DNA from: Cupriavidus sp. AU9028
Lineage (GTDB): Bacteria; Pseudomonadota; Gammaproteobacteria; Burkholderiales; Burkholderiaceae
Assembly (NCBI RefSeq): GCF_019795295.1
Contig: NZ_JAIMCG010000019.1
Location: 24,120 to 88,119 of the forward strand
Reading direction: 5' to 3'
DNA length: 64,000 nucleotides
Made by a program: the position numbers and the translations under genes. Below, one piece after another: positions 10,330 to 18,948 of the stretch. Under the pieces are notes generated by a model, which saw only the letters and a list, made by a program, of their open reading frames with translations, searched no databases and had not been told where the DNA came from. The stretch's first letter is position 1. Each line of letters starts with the position of its first letter.

Positions 10330-11538
10330 ATGTTCGTGCATCAAGCCGGTACCCCCGCCCCGCAAGCCCCCATCAATGGCCGCAATTGCGGACCGGAACT
10401 GATCGCTGCCGTGCGGGAGGGGCGGCGCCATGACATCGAGCGGCTGCTTCATCAGTCCCCGGCCAGCGTGCAGTACCAGGACAACCACCTGAATACGGCC
10501 CTGCATCACGCGATCCTCGAGGGCCGCAGCTACGGCACGATCAAGCTGCTGCTGGGAAGCAATGCCAATCCCGGCGTCCGTAACGCGGACGGCGATACCT
10601 GCATGCACCTCGCTTTCGCACGCCGCCCCGTCTTGGGACAACTGCCAATCCTGCTGCTCGCCGGCACATGGAACGAGGAAGGGCTGGGCCTGGGCGCCAT
10701 CGAACTGGAAAACCGCAGGGGCAAGACCGCGATCGACGAGGCGCGTGACTGCCGCGGCCAGGTGTTCCCGGGCTACATGGAAGCGGTGATGATGACCGAG
10801 GCAAGGCTGCGCGAAAGGAAGCGGGCGCTGACCGGCCAGCTTCGGCAAGCGATCCGGACCGATGACCCCTGTGCCGCGCGGGCAGCAATGGCACGGCTGC
10901 ACTGGCCTTTCGACCTGCCCGTTGGCGAGAACGGCGACGTCCCGCTGATGGAGGCGGTCCGCCTGGGCGCGGACCGGGTTGCGGCCTGCCTGATCGGCGC
11001 CGCGAAAGAGGCGGGCGTGGCGACTCGCGTGCTCAATCGCAAGGATCGAAGCGGAGAATCGACGCCGCTGGCGTGGGCAGTACGCGCGGGCAGGGAAGAA
11101 CTCGTGGAAGCGCTGCTGATCAACGGTGCGGCACCGAACGTCGTCGTGGTGGACGGCTACACCGCCCTGCACATTGCCGTACAGGAAAAGCACGCGAAGA
11201 TCGTCCAGCTGCTGTTGAACTACGGCGCCGATCCCAACGTGCACGCTTCGTCGGAGCGCAATACCCCGCTGATCCTCGCTACAAAAGGGGCATTGACCGA
11301 CATTGCGCAACAGTTGCTCGACCACGGCGCGAGGACCGATGCCAAGGACACGCACGGCTGCGATGCCACCGTCTATGCGGCGCAAGGGGGCCACATCAAA
11401 CTCGCGTTCAAGCTGAGCCGAGCGCAACAGCTGGACGTCGAGGATCCGGCTGCCGCTTCGCAGGACGAGCGCAAGCCGCGCGGCTTCCGCCACCCGCCAC
11501 GCCGGGCAGCGTTCCTGGCGTGCTGCGCGATCGTATAG
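10330..11538 (+). CDS. Ankyrin-repeat protein with a C-terminal CaaX-like box
   Basis: The predicted protein is 402 residues from the ATG at 10330, which has GGAG eight bases upstream; an in-frame ATG at 10285 would add 15 residues. There is no signal peptide. Ankyrin units are clear: one near the N terminus (LNTALHHAILEGR, ADGDTCMHLAF) and at least four near the C terminus (ESTPLAWAVRAGR, GYTALHIAVQEKH, RNTPLILATKGA, GCDATVYAAQGGH), separated by a degenerate middle. After the last repeat comes a basic segment (KPRGFRHPPRR) and the terminus FLACCAIV, whose last four residues, Cys-Ala-Ile-Val, fit the eukaryotic prenylation pattern. Ankyrin proteins bind other proteins; the partner is unknown. 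Translocation into a host is inference only, since no secretion signal was identified. Its isolated position between core genes suggests an accessory gene. Confidence 0.8.
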   Translation: MFVHQAGTPAPQAPINGRNCGPELIAAVREGRRHDIERLLHQSPASVQYQDNHLNTALHHAILEGRSYGTIKLLLGSNANPGVRNADGDTCMHLAFARRPVLGQLPILLLAGTWNEEGLGLGAIELENRRGKTAIDEARDCRGQVFPGYMEAVMMTEARLRERKRALTGQLRQAIRTDDPCAARAAMARLHWPFDLPVGENGDVPLMEAVRLGADRVAACLIGAAKEAGVATRVLNRKDRSGESTPLAWAVRAGREELVEALLINGAAPNVVVVDGYTALHIAVQEKHAKIVQLLLNYGADPNVHASSERNTPLILATKGALTDIAQQLLDHGARTDAKDTHGCDATVYAAQGGHIKLAFKLSRAQQLDVEDPAAASQDERKPRGFRHPPRRAAFLACCAIV

Positions 11539-11601
11539 GGTGCACCGGTCGACGCCCCCTCCCATGCGCCTGGCACGGGCAAGGCGCGCCCCTCGTCGCG
11601 C

Positions 11602-11610
11602 TGGCATAAT
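11602..11610 (+). promoter_or_regulatory. Extended -10 promoter upstream of the YhhQ-type transporter
   Basis: TGGCATAAT at 11602-11610 is an extended -10 candidate 24 bases before the start codon. No good -35 is visible. I looked for and did not find a preQ1 riboswitch. Confidence 0.3.
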
Positions 11611-11634
11611 CCGCCGAAACTCTCAGGGAACCTC

Positions 11635-12369
11635 ATGTCCGAGCCTTCGGTAGCCGGCGCGTCCTCCGGACACGTCGGGCGCGTCTATCGCTACTACGAC
11701 CTGGTGATGGTCGCCTTCGTCACCGTGCTGCTGTGTTCCAACCTGATCGGCGCGGCCAAGGCGGCGCAGGTCGACGTGCCCTGGGTGGGTCCCGTCACCT
11801 TTGGCGCCGCGGTGCTGTTCTTCCCCATCTCGTATGTGTTCAGCGACGTACTGACCGAGGTCTACGGCTACGGCCGTGACCGGCGCGTGGTGTGGGCCGG
11901 CTTTGCCGCGCTGGCCTTCGCGACGCTGATGAGCGTGGTGGTGCTCGGCATGCCGGTCGCGCCCTTCATGGCCGACTATCAGAAGAGCCTCGAGGACGTA
12001 TTTGGCAACACCTGGCGCATTGCACTCGGTTCGCTGCTGGCTTTTTGCTGCGGCAGCTTCACCAACAGCTACGTGCTGGCGCGAATGAAGATCTGGACGC
12101 GCGGGCGCTGGCTATGGACGCGCACCATCGGTTCGACCATGGCCGGCGAGCTGGTCGACTCGTCGCTGTTCTATGTGATCGCGTTCTACGGCATCTGGCC
12201 GCTCGAACAGGTGGTGCAGGTGGCGGTTGCGCAGTACGTGATCAAGACCGGCTGGGAGGTCGTGATGACGCCGCTGACCTATCGCGTGGTGGCCTTCCTC
12301 AAGCGCGCCGAGAACGAGGACTGGTACGACCACAACACCGACTTCAATCCGTTCCGGCTGCGGGTATGA
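11635..12369 (+). CDS. yhhQ: YhhQ-family queuosine precursor (7-cyano-7-deazaguanine) transporter
   Basis: YhhQ proteins import preQ0 across the inner membrane for salvage into queuosine-modified tRNA. This 244-residue protein has about six hydrophobic helices, starting with LVMVAFVTVLLCSNLIGAAK (about 23-42). Family hallmarks include FPISYVFSDVLTEVYGY (about 63-79), FGNTWRIALGSLLAF, FTNSYVLARMK and the GELVDSSLFYVIAF segment (about 172-185). The soluble tail ends in a conserved aromatic-acidic stretch. No queuosine gene is adjacent, so the assignment rests on the family only. A GC hairpin follows the stop, shared with the convergent mutase gene. Confidence 0.88.
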   Translation: MSEPSVAGASSGHVGRVYRYYDLVMVAFVTVLLCSNLIGAAKAAQVDVPWVGPVTFGAAVLFFPISYVFSDVLTEVYGYGRDRRVVWAGFAALAFATLMSVVVLGMPVAPFMADYQKSLEDVFGNTWRIALGSLLAFCCGSFTNSYVLARMKIWTRGRWLWTRTIGSTMAGELVDSSLFYVIAFYGIWPLEQVVQVAVAQYVIKTGWEVVMTPLTYRVVAFLKRAENEDWYDHNTDFNPFRLRV

Positions 12370-12377
12370 CGGGACCA

Positions 12378-12397
12378 GGGGGCGGCAACGCCGCCCC
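12378..12397. terminator. GC-rich hairpin between convergent genes
   Basis: GGGGCGGC and GCCGCCCC flank a 3-4 base loop in the 51-base gap. There is no T-run on either side, so it may slow polymerase or protect RNA ends rather than act as a full intrinsic terminator. Confidence 0.35.
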
Positions 12398-12420
12398 TTC
12401 GCCCCGGCAGGGTCGCGGGT

Positions 12421-13095
12421 TCAGGGCACGCGCCGATCGACCTCGTCCAGTGTCACGGCCTGCAGATGGGAAACGTCCGCCCACTGGGAAACCGTCAGCC
12501 GCTGGCCATCGCAACGCAGCCGGTTGATGCCGGCATTGAGCAGCGCGTGCTCGCGCGGCGCCTCCAGCGTCATGCCGGTGGCCTCCCGGTAGAGGCAGTC
12601 GAGCACGCCGCCGTGCGTCACCAGCGCGATGCGCTCGCCGGGATGGCGGCGCACCAGCGCCAGCACCGCCTCGACCGCGCGCTCGTGAAAGCCGTGCAGC
12701 GATTCGCCCTGCTCCGGTGCCCAGCCTGGCACCCGTGCCTGCCAGCAGGCGAAGTCCTCGGCGCGGCGCTCGGCCACCTCCGCGTACGTCATCCCTTCCA
12801 GCACGCCATAGCAGCGCTCGCGCAGCCGCGGCTCGGCGCGCACCGTCAGCCCGGTCAGTTGCGCCAGGGGCGCGGCGGTCTGCATCGTCCGCGACAGGTC
12901 GCTCGCATAGATCGCATCGATCGGCTCGCCGGCCAGCGTGTCGGCCAGCGCCCCGGCCTGCGCCTGCCCCAGCGCGTTCAGCGGGATATCGAGCTGGCCC
13001 TGCAGCCGGCGCTCGCGGTTCCAGGCCGTTTCGCCGTGTCGGATCACGATCAGATGGGTGATGGCCAGCGACTGCGGCCCGGGCGTTGACATCAT
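12421..13095 (-). CDS. Histidine phosphatase family protein (phosphoglycerate mutase-like)
   Basis: This 224-residue protein is in the dPGM-like branch of the histidine phosphatase superfamily. The phospho-acceptor His is H20 in VIRHGETAWN; the partner catalytic His lies in VTHGGVLD (about 161). SDLSRTMQTA and the Arg-rich LRERCYGVLEG block complete the active site. Such GpmB or CobC-like enzymes act on small phosphate esters, and substrates are often not glycolytic, so I give no symbol. Two Met codons open the frame (13095 or 13092). It is the last gene of the minus-strand tyrS-dtd-PEBP series, 60 bases after the PEBP gene. Confidence 0.85.
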   Translation of the reverse strand: MMSTPGPQSLAITHLIVIRHGETAWNRERRLQGQLDIPLNALGQAQAGALADTLAGEPIDAIYASDLSRTMQTAAPLAQLTGLTVRAEPRLRERCYGVLEGMTYAEVAERRAEDFACWQARVPGWAPEQGESLHGFHERAVEAVLALVRRHPGERIALVTHGGVLDCLYREATGMTLEAPREHALLNAGINRLRCDGQRLTVSQWADVSHLQAVTLDEVDRRVP

Positions 13096-13155
13096 GCCGA
13101 TTCCTTGCGCGCGCCGGGTGCGCGCCCTGTTGCGTTGTTGTGTGGTCCGGCTTGA

Positions 13156-13815
13156 TCAGCCGGCCTGGGCGGCAACCAGCCGCGGATTCAACGTGTAGGT
13201 GCCAGTCACGCTCGCCTGGGCCAGCACATGGCCCTGCATCGCGTCACGGACCTGCTGGCCGGTGAACTTGCCTTCGATCGGCAGCCGGTCGATATCCAGC
13301 GCATACACGGTGAAGACGTAGTGGTGGATGATCGAGTCGTTCCACGGCGGGCAGGGGCCGTCGTAGCCGTAGTAGTCCCCGCCCATGTCCTTGTCGCCGG
13401 CGAACCAGCTGGTGTAGTCGTTGATGCCATGGCGCAGCCCGCCCGCCGCGGCGGTGCCGCCGGTTGCTTCCGGCCCCGGCTTGCCTCGGGCGATCACGCC
13501 ATCGCTGTGCGAGCCGGCCGAAATGGTGGTCAGGCCGGGCGGCAGGTCGATCAGCACCCAATGGAAGAAGTCCACGCGCGGCAGGTCGGCCGGCACCTCG
13601 CGGCCTTCCTGGTTGACGTCGTCGCCGCGGCTTGGCACGTCGCGGTCGTGGCAGATCAGCACGAACGAACGGGTCTCCTCCGGGGCGCCCTCCCAATGCA
13701 GATCGGGATTGCGGTTCGCAGACAGCGCGACGTGGTTCGCTGCGTCCGGCACGGCGAAGGCGAATTCGCCCGGAATCGGCGCCATGTCGGCGAAGGCATT
13801 GGTCCAGAGTTTCAT
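13156..13815 (-). CDS. YbhB/YbcL family Raf kinase inhibitor-like (PEBP) protein
   Basis: The 219-residue protein carries the phosphatidylethanolamine-binding protein fold. Conserved anion-pocket motifs are CHDRDVPSRG (about 56-65), FFHWVLIDLP (about 83-92) and GPCPPWNDSIIHHYVF (about 158-173). There is no signal peptide, so it is probably cytoplasmic. Bacterial PEBPs have no settled role; binding of small anionic ligands and effects on kinases have been proposed for the family. The chosen start (MKLWTNAFADM) is the ATG at 13815, preceded by a purine-rich AAGGAG-type ribosome site. It sits 34 bases after dtd and 60 before the mutase-like gene, in the same orientation as tyrS. Confidence 0.88.
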   Translation of the reverse strand: MKLWTNAFADMAPIPGEFAFAVPDAANHVALSANRNPDLHWEGAPEETRSFVLICHDRDVPSRGDDVNQEGREVPADLPRVDFFHWVLIDLPPGLTTISAGSHSDGVIARGKPGPEATGGTAAAGGLRHGINDYTSWFAGDKDMGGDYYGYDGPCPPWNDSIIHHYVFTVYALDIDRLPIEGKFTGQQVRDAMQGHVLAQASVTGTYTLNPRLVAAQAG

Positions 13816-13849
13816 GCTTGGCTCCTTGCGCTGTTGGGTTTCTGTTACT

Positions 13850-14335
13850 TCAGGCGGCCCCGCGCTCGCGTCCGGCCGCGGGAGGCACCCGCAGCCAGAA
13901 CGTGACAGGACCGTCATTGACAAGGCTGACCTGCATCATCGCGCCGAATTCCCCGGTCTGCACCACAGGATGCGTCTGGCGGGCGCGGGTGACGAAGTGG
14001 TCGTACAGGCGGCGGCCCGTCTCCGGGTCGGCCGCGGGCGTGAAGCTGGGACGCGTGCCGCTGTTGGTGTCCGCCGCCAGCGTGAACTGCGACACCAGCA
14101 GCAGACCGCCTGCGGTGCCGTTGCCGTCGATGTCGCGCACCGGCAGGTTCATCCTGCCATTGGCGTCGCTGAACACCCGGTAGCCGAGCAGCCTGGCCAG
14201 CAGACGCTCCGCCTCGGCCTCGCTGTCGCCGCGCTCGGCACAGACCAGCGCCAGCAGCCCGGCGCCGATCTCGCCGGTGACGCGCTCGCCGACGGTGACA
14301 CTGGCGCGCGCCACGCGCTGGATCAGGGCGATCAT
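13850..14335 (-). CDS. dtd: D-aminoacyl-tRNA deacylase
   Basis: DTD hydrolyses D-amino acids (and glycine) mis-attached to tRNA, a chiral proofreading step. The 161-residue sequence starts [13 protein letters not shown]. It has both family signatures: [12 protein letters not shown] (about 78-89), which holds the catalytic-site Ser-Gln-Phe-Thr block, and NDGPVTF (about 140-146), with the cross-subunit Gly-cisPro motif. Length is slightly above the usual 145-150. It begins only four bases after the tyrS stop, so the two are almost certainly co-transcribed. This makes biological sense because D-Tyr-tRNA(Tyr), an error product of TyrRS, is a classic DTD substrate. Confidence 0.96.
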   Translation of the reverse strand: MIALIQRVARASVTVGERVTGEIGAGLLALVCAERGDSEAEAERLLARLLGYRVFSDANGRMNLPVRDIDGNGTAGGLLLVSQFTLAADTNSGTRPSFTPAADPETGRRLYDHFVTRARQTHPVVQTGEFGAMMQVSLVNDGPVTFWLRVPPAAGRERGAA

Positions 14336-14339
14336 CGGC

Positions 14340-15581
14340 TCAGCTCAGTGTGACGCGGGCGAAACGGCGCTTGCCCACCTGCACCACGTACGTTCCAGCC
14401 TCGACCTTCAGACCCTTGTCGCTGATGACAGTGCCGTCGATGCGCACGCCGCCCTGGTCGATATTGCGGTTCGCCTCGGATGTCGAGGGCGCCAGGTTGG
14501 CCTGCTTGAGCAGTTGCCCGATCGCCAGCGGCGCGCCGGTCAGCGCCACCTCCGGGATCTCGTCGGGCACGCCGCCACGGGCGCGATGGTTGAAGTCCTC
14601 CAGCGCCTTCTCGGCGGCCTGGGCATTGTGGAAACGCGTGACGATCTCCTGCGCCAGCAGTACCTTGCAATCGCGGGGGTTGCGGCCCAATCCCACTTCC
14701 TGCTTCATCAGGTCGATCTCCGACATCGGGCGGAACGACAGCAGCTCGAAGTAGCGCCACATCAGGTCGTCCGAGATGCTCATCAGCTTGCCGAACATCT
14801 CGCTGGCCGGTTCGGTCACGCCGATATAGTTGCCCTTGGACTTGGACATCTTCTCCACGCCGTCCAGGCCGACCAGCAGCGGCATGGTAAGGATGCATTG
14901 CGGTTCCTGGCCGTATTCCTTCTGCAGCTCGCGCCCGACCAGCAGGTTGAACTTCTGGTCGGTGCCGCCCATTTCGAGATCGGCCTTCAGCGCGACGGAA
15001 TCGTAGCCCTGCATCAACGGGTAAAGGAACTCATGGACCGAAATCGGAATCCCAGACCGGTAGCGTTTGGTGAAGTCGTCGCGCTCCATCATCCGGGCGA
15101 CGGTGTACTTCGCCGCCAGCTGGATCATGCCGCGCGCGCCCAGGGGATCGCACCACTCCGAGTTGTAGCGGATCTCGGTGCGGGAAGGGTCGAGCACCAG
15201 GCTGGCCTGCTGGTAATAGGTCTGCGCGTTGAGCTCGATCTGCTCGCGCGTCAGCGGCGGCCGGGTCGCATTGCGGCCGGACGGGTCGCCGATGGTCGAG
15301 GTGAAGTCGCCGATCAGGAAGATGACCTGGTGACCCAGGTCCTGCAGCTGCCGAAGCTTGTTCAGCACGACAGTGTGGCCGATATGGATGTCCGGTGCGG
15401 TGGGGTCCAGTCCCAGCTTGATCCGCAGCGGCGTACCGGTGGCCTCGCTGCGCGCGAGCTTCTGCAGCCATTCGGATTCGATCAGCAGTTCGTCGCAGCC
15501 GCGCTTGGTCACTTCCAGCGCGTGCAGCACGGACGGAGTCAGGGGGTAGGAGTTCGGGGCGCCGGAGGAACCTTCAGTCAT
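14340..15581 (-). CDS. tyrS: Tyrosyl-tRNA synthetase
   Basis: TyrRS charges tRNA(Tyr) in the cytoplasm. The 413-residue protein is a class Ic synthetase: HIGH at residues 66-69 (APDIHIGHT), tyrosine-pocket region [15 protein letters not shown] (about 203-217), KMSKS about residue 245, and a C-terminal S4 RNA-binding domain ([20 protein letters not shown], about 377-396). The perfect HIGH and the short spacing place it in the TyrZ-like subgroup found in many proteobacteria rather than the E. coli TyrS subgroup. The ATG at 15581 heads the tyrS-dtd-PEBP-mutase series. Its upstream region is shared with the divergent M23 peptidase gene and contains a perfect 7-bp inverted repeat. Confidence 0.96.
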   Translation of the reverse strand: MTEGSSGAPNSYPLTPSVLHALEVTKRGCDELLIESEWLQKLARSEATGTPLRIKLGLDPTAPDIHIGHTVVLNKLRQLQDLGHQVIFLIGDFTSTIGDPSGRNATRPPLTREQIELNAQTYYQQASLVLDPSRTEIRYNSEWCDPLGARGMIQLAAKYTVARMMERDDFTKRYRSGIPISVHEFLYPLMQGYDSVALKADLEMGGTDQKFNLLVGRELQKEYGQEPQCILTMPLLVGLDGVEKMSKSKGNYIGVTEPASEMFGKLMSISDDLMWRYFELLSFRPMSEIDLMKQEVGLGRNPRDCKVLLAQEIVTRFHNAQAAEKALEDFNHRARGGVPDEIPEVALTGAPLAIGQLLKQANLAPSTSEANRNIDQGGVRIDGTVISDKGLKVEAGTYVVQVGKRRFARVTLS

Positions 15582-15614
15582 GACGTAAGTCTTTGAAATA
15601 CATGATTATTCTGG

Positions 15615-15642
15615 CAGACACCAGCGCAGTGTCTGATATAAT
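15615..15642 (+). promoter_or_regulatory. Promoter region with inverted repeat, upstream of M23 peptidase (divergent to tyrS)
   Basis: A perfect TATAAT lies at 15637-15642. Just before it, CAGACAC (15615-15621) and GTGTCTG (15629-15635) form a perfect inverted repeat with a 7-base centre, filling the -35 to -10 interval. It could be an operator. On the minus strand it would be a hairpin in the tyrS leader, about 35-65 bases before the start. Confidence 0.45.
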
Positions 15643-15805
15643 CCGCCAGTTCGGCCCGGCAGGATGCGCTCCGCCAGGCTTCTCGAAGATGAAACCGCCA
15701 TTGTAGGCGGCAAACAAGACAGCCCGCGCCGCACCTCGGGGGAGGAAGGCAGACGCAGCAGATCGTCGCGGTAGCGGAGCCCGAACCAAGGTTGAATTTT
15801 ACGTG

Positions 15806-17182
15806 ATGTGGTCCAGACTCCGCGAAGTTTTCGCGCGTGAGCTCGTGGTGCTCGTCGATCCGACCCATGCCCTGCATGCGCGCCGCCGCAAGCAGCTGAC
15901 GGCATCGGTCGCGACGGTGTTCACGCTTGGCATGGCTGCCGCCATGGGCGTGGCGCCGAGCACGGCCTACGACGATCCCGACGCCCCCCGCGTGCTCGAA
16001 AGCATGCGCCTGCCCGATTTGCGCGATCAGCTCGACCAGCTGACCGATACCAGCGCCACCTACGTCCGCCAGGAACGCATGCAGCGCGGCGACACCATCG
16101 CCGCCCTGCTCAAGCGCCTCGGCGTGGACGATCCCGACGCACAGGAATTCATCCGCAAGAACTCCACCGCGCGCGGCCTGTTCAAGCTCGAGCCCGGCCA
16201 GACCGTGCAGGCGGAGATCGACCAGAGCAACCTGCTGGTCTCGCTGCAGGCGAACCTGGGCGGCGACGTTTCCTCCTCGCGGGAGCTGGTGATCGAACGC
16301 GTCGGCGACGTGACCAACCCTCGCTTCAAGGCGCGCGTGCAGACCGTCGACAACGAGCTGCACTACCAGATGGGTTCGGGCGTGATCGGCCCCGGCGGCT
16401 TCTTCAAGGCGATGGACGCGGCCAACGTGCCGGACGACGTGGTCGAGCAGATGATCTCGATCTTCTCCGGCGTGATCGACTTTCACCATGACATCGTCAA
16501 GGGCGACCGCTTCCGCATCGTCTACGAGTCCGGTTATCGCGACGGCGCCTTCGTGCGCAACGGCCGCGTGGTGGCGATCGAGCTGATCAACCGCGGCCAG
16601 CTGCACCAGGCGCTGTGGTACTCGGCGAACGGCAGCAACGGCGCCTACTACACCTTCGATGGGCGCAGCATGAAGCGGCCCTTCCTGCGCTCTCCGGTCG
16701 AGTTCTCGCGGATGTCGTCGGGTTTCGGCCTGCGCAACCATCCGCTGCACCATGAGTGGTCCCAGCACAAGGGCGTCGACTTTGCCGCGCCGACCGGCAC
16801 CAAGGTGTTCGCCACCGGCGACGGGGAAGTCCAGTTCCTGGGCCGTCAGAACGGCTACGGCAACATCATCGTGCTGCGCCATCACAACGGCTACTCGACC
16901 TATTACGCACACCTGTCGCGCTTTGCCACCATCAAGCAGGGCCAGCAGGTGTCGCAGGGCCAGCTGATCGGCTATGTCGGCTCGACGGGCTGGGCAACCG
17001 GTCCGCACCTGCACTACGAGTTCCGCCACAACGACGTGCCGCAGAACCCGCTGTCGATCACGCTGATGGAGTCGCCGGCGCTGACCGGTCGCGCCCGCCA
17101 GCAGTTCCTCAGCTACAGCGGCGAGCTGATGAGCCGGATCAACGCGCTGCGCACCTACAACGTCGCCTCCAACGGCAACTGA
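15806..17182 (+). CDS. M23-family murein endopeptidase, membrane-anchored
   Basis: This 458-residue protein resembles MepM/YebA-type peptidoglycan DD-endopeptidases. A short cytoplasmic N terminus is followed by one hydrophobic anchor (about 32-52, ASVATVFTLGMAAAMGVA). Next comes an OapA/LysM-like segment (MQRGDTIAALLKRLGVDD, about 91-108) and a beta-rich regulatory domain. The LytM catalytic domain is complete: HKGVDFAAPTGTKV (about 322-335) with the first zinc His and Asp, and GPHLHYEFRH (about 398-407) with the HxH pair. I prefer the ATG at 15806 over the overlapping GTG at 15803. anmK follows 36 bases downstream, so murein cleavage and anhydro-muropeptide recycling are probably co-expressed. 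Confidence 0.93.
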   Translation: MWSRLREVFARELVVLVDPTHALHARRRKQLTASVATVFTLGMAAAMGVAPSTAYDDPDAPRVLESMRLPDLRDQLDQLTDTSATYVRQERMQRGDTIAALLKRLGVDDPDAQEFIRKNSTARGLFKLEPGQTVQAEIDQSNLLVSLQANLGGDVSSSRELVIERVGDVTNPRFKARVQTVDNELHYQMGSGVIGPGGFFKAMDAANVPDDVVEQMISIFSGVIDFHHDIVKGDRFRIVYESGYRDGAFVRNGRVVAIELINRGQLHQALWYSANGSNGAYYTFDGRSMKRPFLRSPVEFSRMSSGFGLRNHPLHHEWSQHKGVDFAAPTGTKVFATGDGEVQFLGRQNGYGNIIVLRHHNGYSTYYAHLSRFATIKQGQQVSQGQLIGYVGSTGWATGPHLHYEFRHNDVPQNPLSITLMESPALTGRARQQFLSYSGELMSRINALRTYNVASNGN

Positions 17183-17218
17183 CGCGGCCGGACACCGGCC
17201 CGCGCACAAGAGCAAGCG

Positions 17219-18358
17219 ATGACCGCCTCGGGCAGCAGTGAGCGCTATATCGGGCTGATGTCCGGCACCAGCATGGACGGCGTGGACGGCGTGCTGGTGG
17301 ATTTCGCCGGCGCCTCGCCGGCCGTCCTCGCCGCGGTGCATCAGCCCTTCCCGGATGCGCTGCGAGAGGCGTTCGGCGCGCTGCAGCAGCCGGGCGAGGA
17401 CGAAATCCACCGGGAGGCGCTGGCCGCCAATGCCCTGGCGCACGTCTATGCCGATTGCGTGAAGGCCCTACTGGGGGCCGCACGCCTGTGCGCCGGCGAC
17501 ATCATCGCCATCGGCGCGCACGGGCAGACCATCCGCCACCGGCCGGGCCGCTACGACGGCATCGGCTATACCCGGCAGAGCCAGCATCCTGCCTTGCTCG
17601 CCGAGCTGTCCGGCATCGACGTCATTGCCGATTTCCGCAGCCGCGACATCGCCGCCGGAGGACAGGGCGCGCCGTTGGTGCCGGCCCTGCACCGGGCGCT
17701 GTTCGCCGCGCCGGGCGAGGTCCGGGTGGTCTGCAATCTTGGCGGCATCTCCAATATCAGCATCCTGCCGCCCCTGCAGGGCGACGCCGGGCAAGGCACC
17801 GTGCTGGGCTTCGATTGCGGCCCGGCCAATGCGCTGCTGGACCACTGGATCGAAGCTCACCAGGGCCTGCCCTACGATGCCAACGGCGACTGGGCTGCCA
17901 GTGGGCAGGTCGATGCCGCGCTGCTCGACGTGCTGCTGGCCGAGCCGTATTTCGCGCTGCCGCCGCCCAAGAGCACCGGCCGCGATCTGTTCCATCCGCA
18001 GTGGCTGCGGGACAAGCTGGGCGATACGCCACGGCGGCCGCAGGACGTGCAGGCGACGCTGGCCGCGCTGACTGCCGAGGCCATCGCGCGCGACATCCGG
18101 CGCCATGCGCCCGAGGCTCGGCGGCTGATGCTGTGCGGCGGCGGGGCCCACAACGGCTATGTGCGGACCCGGCTGGCCCAGGCGCTGCCGGGGGTCACGG
18201 TGGAAACCACGGCGCAGCACGGCGTTCCGGTCAGTCAGGTGGAGGCGCTGGCGTTCGCCTGGCTCGCACGCCAGTTCATGCTGCGCGTGCCCGGCAATCT
18301 GGCGAGCGTGACCGGCGCAGCCGGCCCCCGCGTGCTCGGCGCCCTCTATCCCCGCTGA
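17219..18358 (+). CDS. anmK: Anhydro-N-acetylmuramic acid kinase
   Basis: AnmK converts anhydro-MurNAc, released from turned-over peptidoglycan, to MurNAc-6-phosphate. The 379-residue protein has the ATP-binding opening [20 protein letters not shown] (about 10-29), the catalytic-base region [24 protein letters not shown] (given in pieces: [17 protein letters not shown]), the glycine-rich NLGGISNIS, and [18 protein letters not shown] near residue 305 closes the nucleotide site. Length fits the family (about 370). It follows the murein endopeptidase by 36 bases and ends seven bases before a strong bidirectional terminator. Confidence 0.96.
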   Translation: MTASGSSERYIGLMSGTSMDGVDGVLVDFAGASPAVLAAVHQPFPDALREAFGALQQPGEDEIHREALAANALAHVYADCVKALLGAARLCAGDIIAIGAHGQTIRHRPGRYDGIGYTRQSQHPALLAELSGIDVIADFRSRDIAAGGQGAPLVPALHRALFAAPGEVRVVCNLGGISNISILPPLQGDAGQGTVLGFDCGPANALLDHWIEAHQGLPYDANGDWAASGQVDAALLDVLLAEPYFALPPPKSTGRDLFHPQWLRDKLGDTPRRPQDVQATLAALTAEAIARDIRRHAPEARRLMLCGGGAHNGYVRTRLAQALPGVTVETTAQHGVPVSQVEALAFAWLARQFMLRVPGNLASVTGAAGPRVLGALYPR

Positions 18359-18365
18359 CCGCAAT

Positions 18366-18395
18366 AAAAAAGCGCACCCGAAGGTGCGCTTTTTT
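18366..18395. terminator. Bidirectional intrinsic terminator between anmK and erpA
   Basis: A 13-bp stem (six A then GCGCACC, paired with GGTGCGC then six T) closes on a CGAA loop. The stem carries T-runs in both directions, so it can terminate anmK on the plus strand and erpA on the minus strand. Confidence 0.92.
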
Positions 18396-18399
18396 GTCG

Positions 18400-18417
18400 T
18401 TCCCGCACAGGCGGGAA
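18400..18417. repeat. Short palindrome TTCCCGC-N4-GCGGGAA
   Basis: This 7-bp perfect inverted repeat lies directly after the bidirectional terminator. It resembles the TTCCCGC...GCGGGAA unit of a REP family seen in several proteobacteria, but I see only one copy in the window. Confidence 0.35.
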
Positions 18418-18447
18418 GCCAGCGGCCTTGCCAGACGCCGAAAAGAC

Positions 18448-18816
18448 TCAGACCGAGAACGACGAGCCGCAACCGCAAGTGGTCGTGGCATTCGGGTTCT
18501 TGATCACGAACTGCGCGCCGTTGATGTCTTCCTTGTAATCGATCTCGGCGCCCACCAGGTACTGGTAGCTCATCGAATCGATCAGCAGCGTCACGCCGTT
18601 CTTGACCATCGTCGTATCGTCTTCATTCACTTCCTCGTCGAAGGTGAAGCCGTACTGGAAGCCGGAACAGCCGCCGCCCTGCACAAACACGCGCAGCTTC
18701 AGGTCGGCGTTGCCCTCCTCCGCGATCAGATCCTTGACCTTGTCGGCGGCGCTGTCGGTAAAGACGAACGGGGCCGGCACGTCCTCGGTGACGGGTGCCT
18801 CTGCAACTGCGTTCAT
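18448..18816 (-). CDS. erpA: Iron-sulfur cluster insertion protein ErpA
   Basis: ErpA is an A-type carrier that delivers Fe-S clusters to apo-proteins, notably those of isoprenoid synthesis and respiration. The 122-residue protein has the three invariant cysteines: C50 in [11 protein letters not shown], and C114 and C116 in TTCGCGSSF. The start at 18816 has AGGAGA a few bases upstream. A TAAAAT hexamer (minus strand, 18849-18844) is a plausible -10 box about 30 bases before the start. The first ~17 residues form a variable leader typical of beta-proteobacterial ErpA. It shares the bidirectional terminator with anmK. Confidence 0.95.
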   Translation of the reverse strand: MNAVAEAPVTEDVPAPFVFTDSAADKVKDLIAEEGNADLKLRVFVQGGGCSGFQYGFTFDEEVNEDDTTMVKNGVTLLIDSMSYQYLVGAEIDYKEDINGAQFVIKNPNATTTCGCGSSFSV

Positions 18817-18948
18817 GGGGTGTTCTCCTGTTAGGTACGCCGTATTTTAAGCGTACTGGGAAGATCGTGCCGATCCCCCATCGATTCAAGGGGTTCTGGC
18901 TCCGGGACGTGCGCCTCGCGGCCACATGGCGGTGCCAGCAGTACCGCC

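Noticed and set aside
11570-11586. Sigma-54 site TGGCACG near 11572
   Set aside because: The -12 half (TTGC) is missing at the required distance, unlike the site at 45956.
11539-11634. PreQ1 riboswitch before the YhhQ-type transporter
   Set aside because: I looked for a short hairpin followed by an A-rich tail with the SD in a pseudoknot and found nothing convincing.
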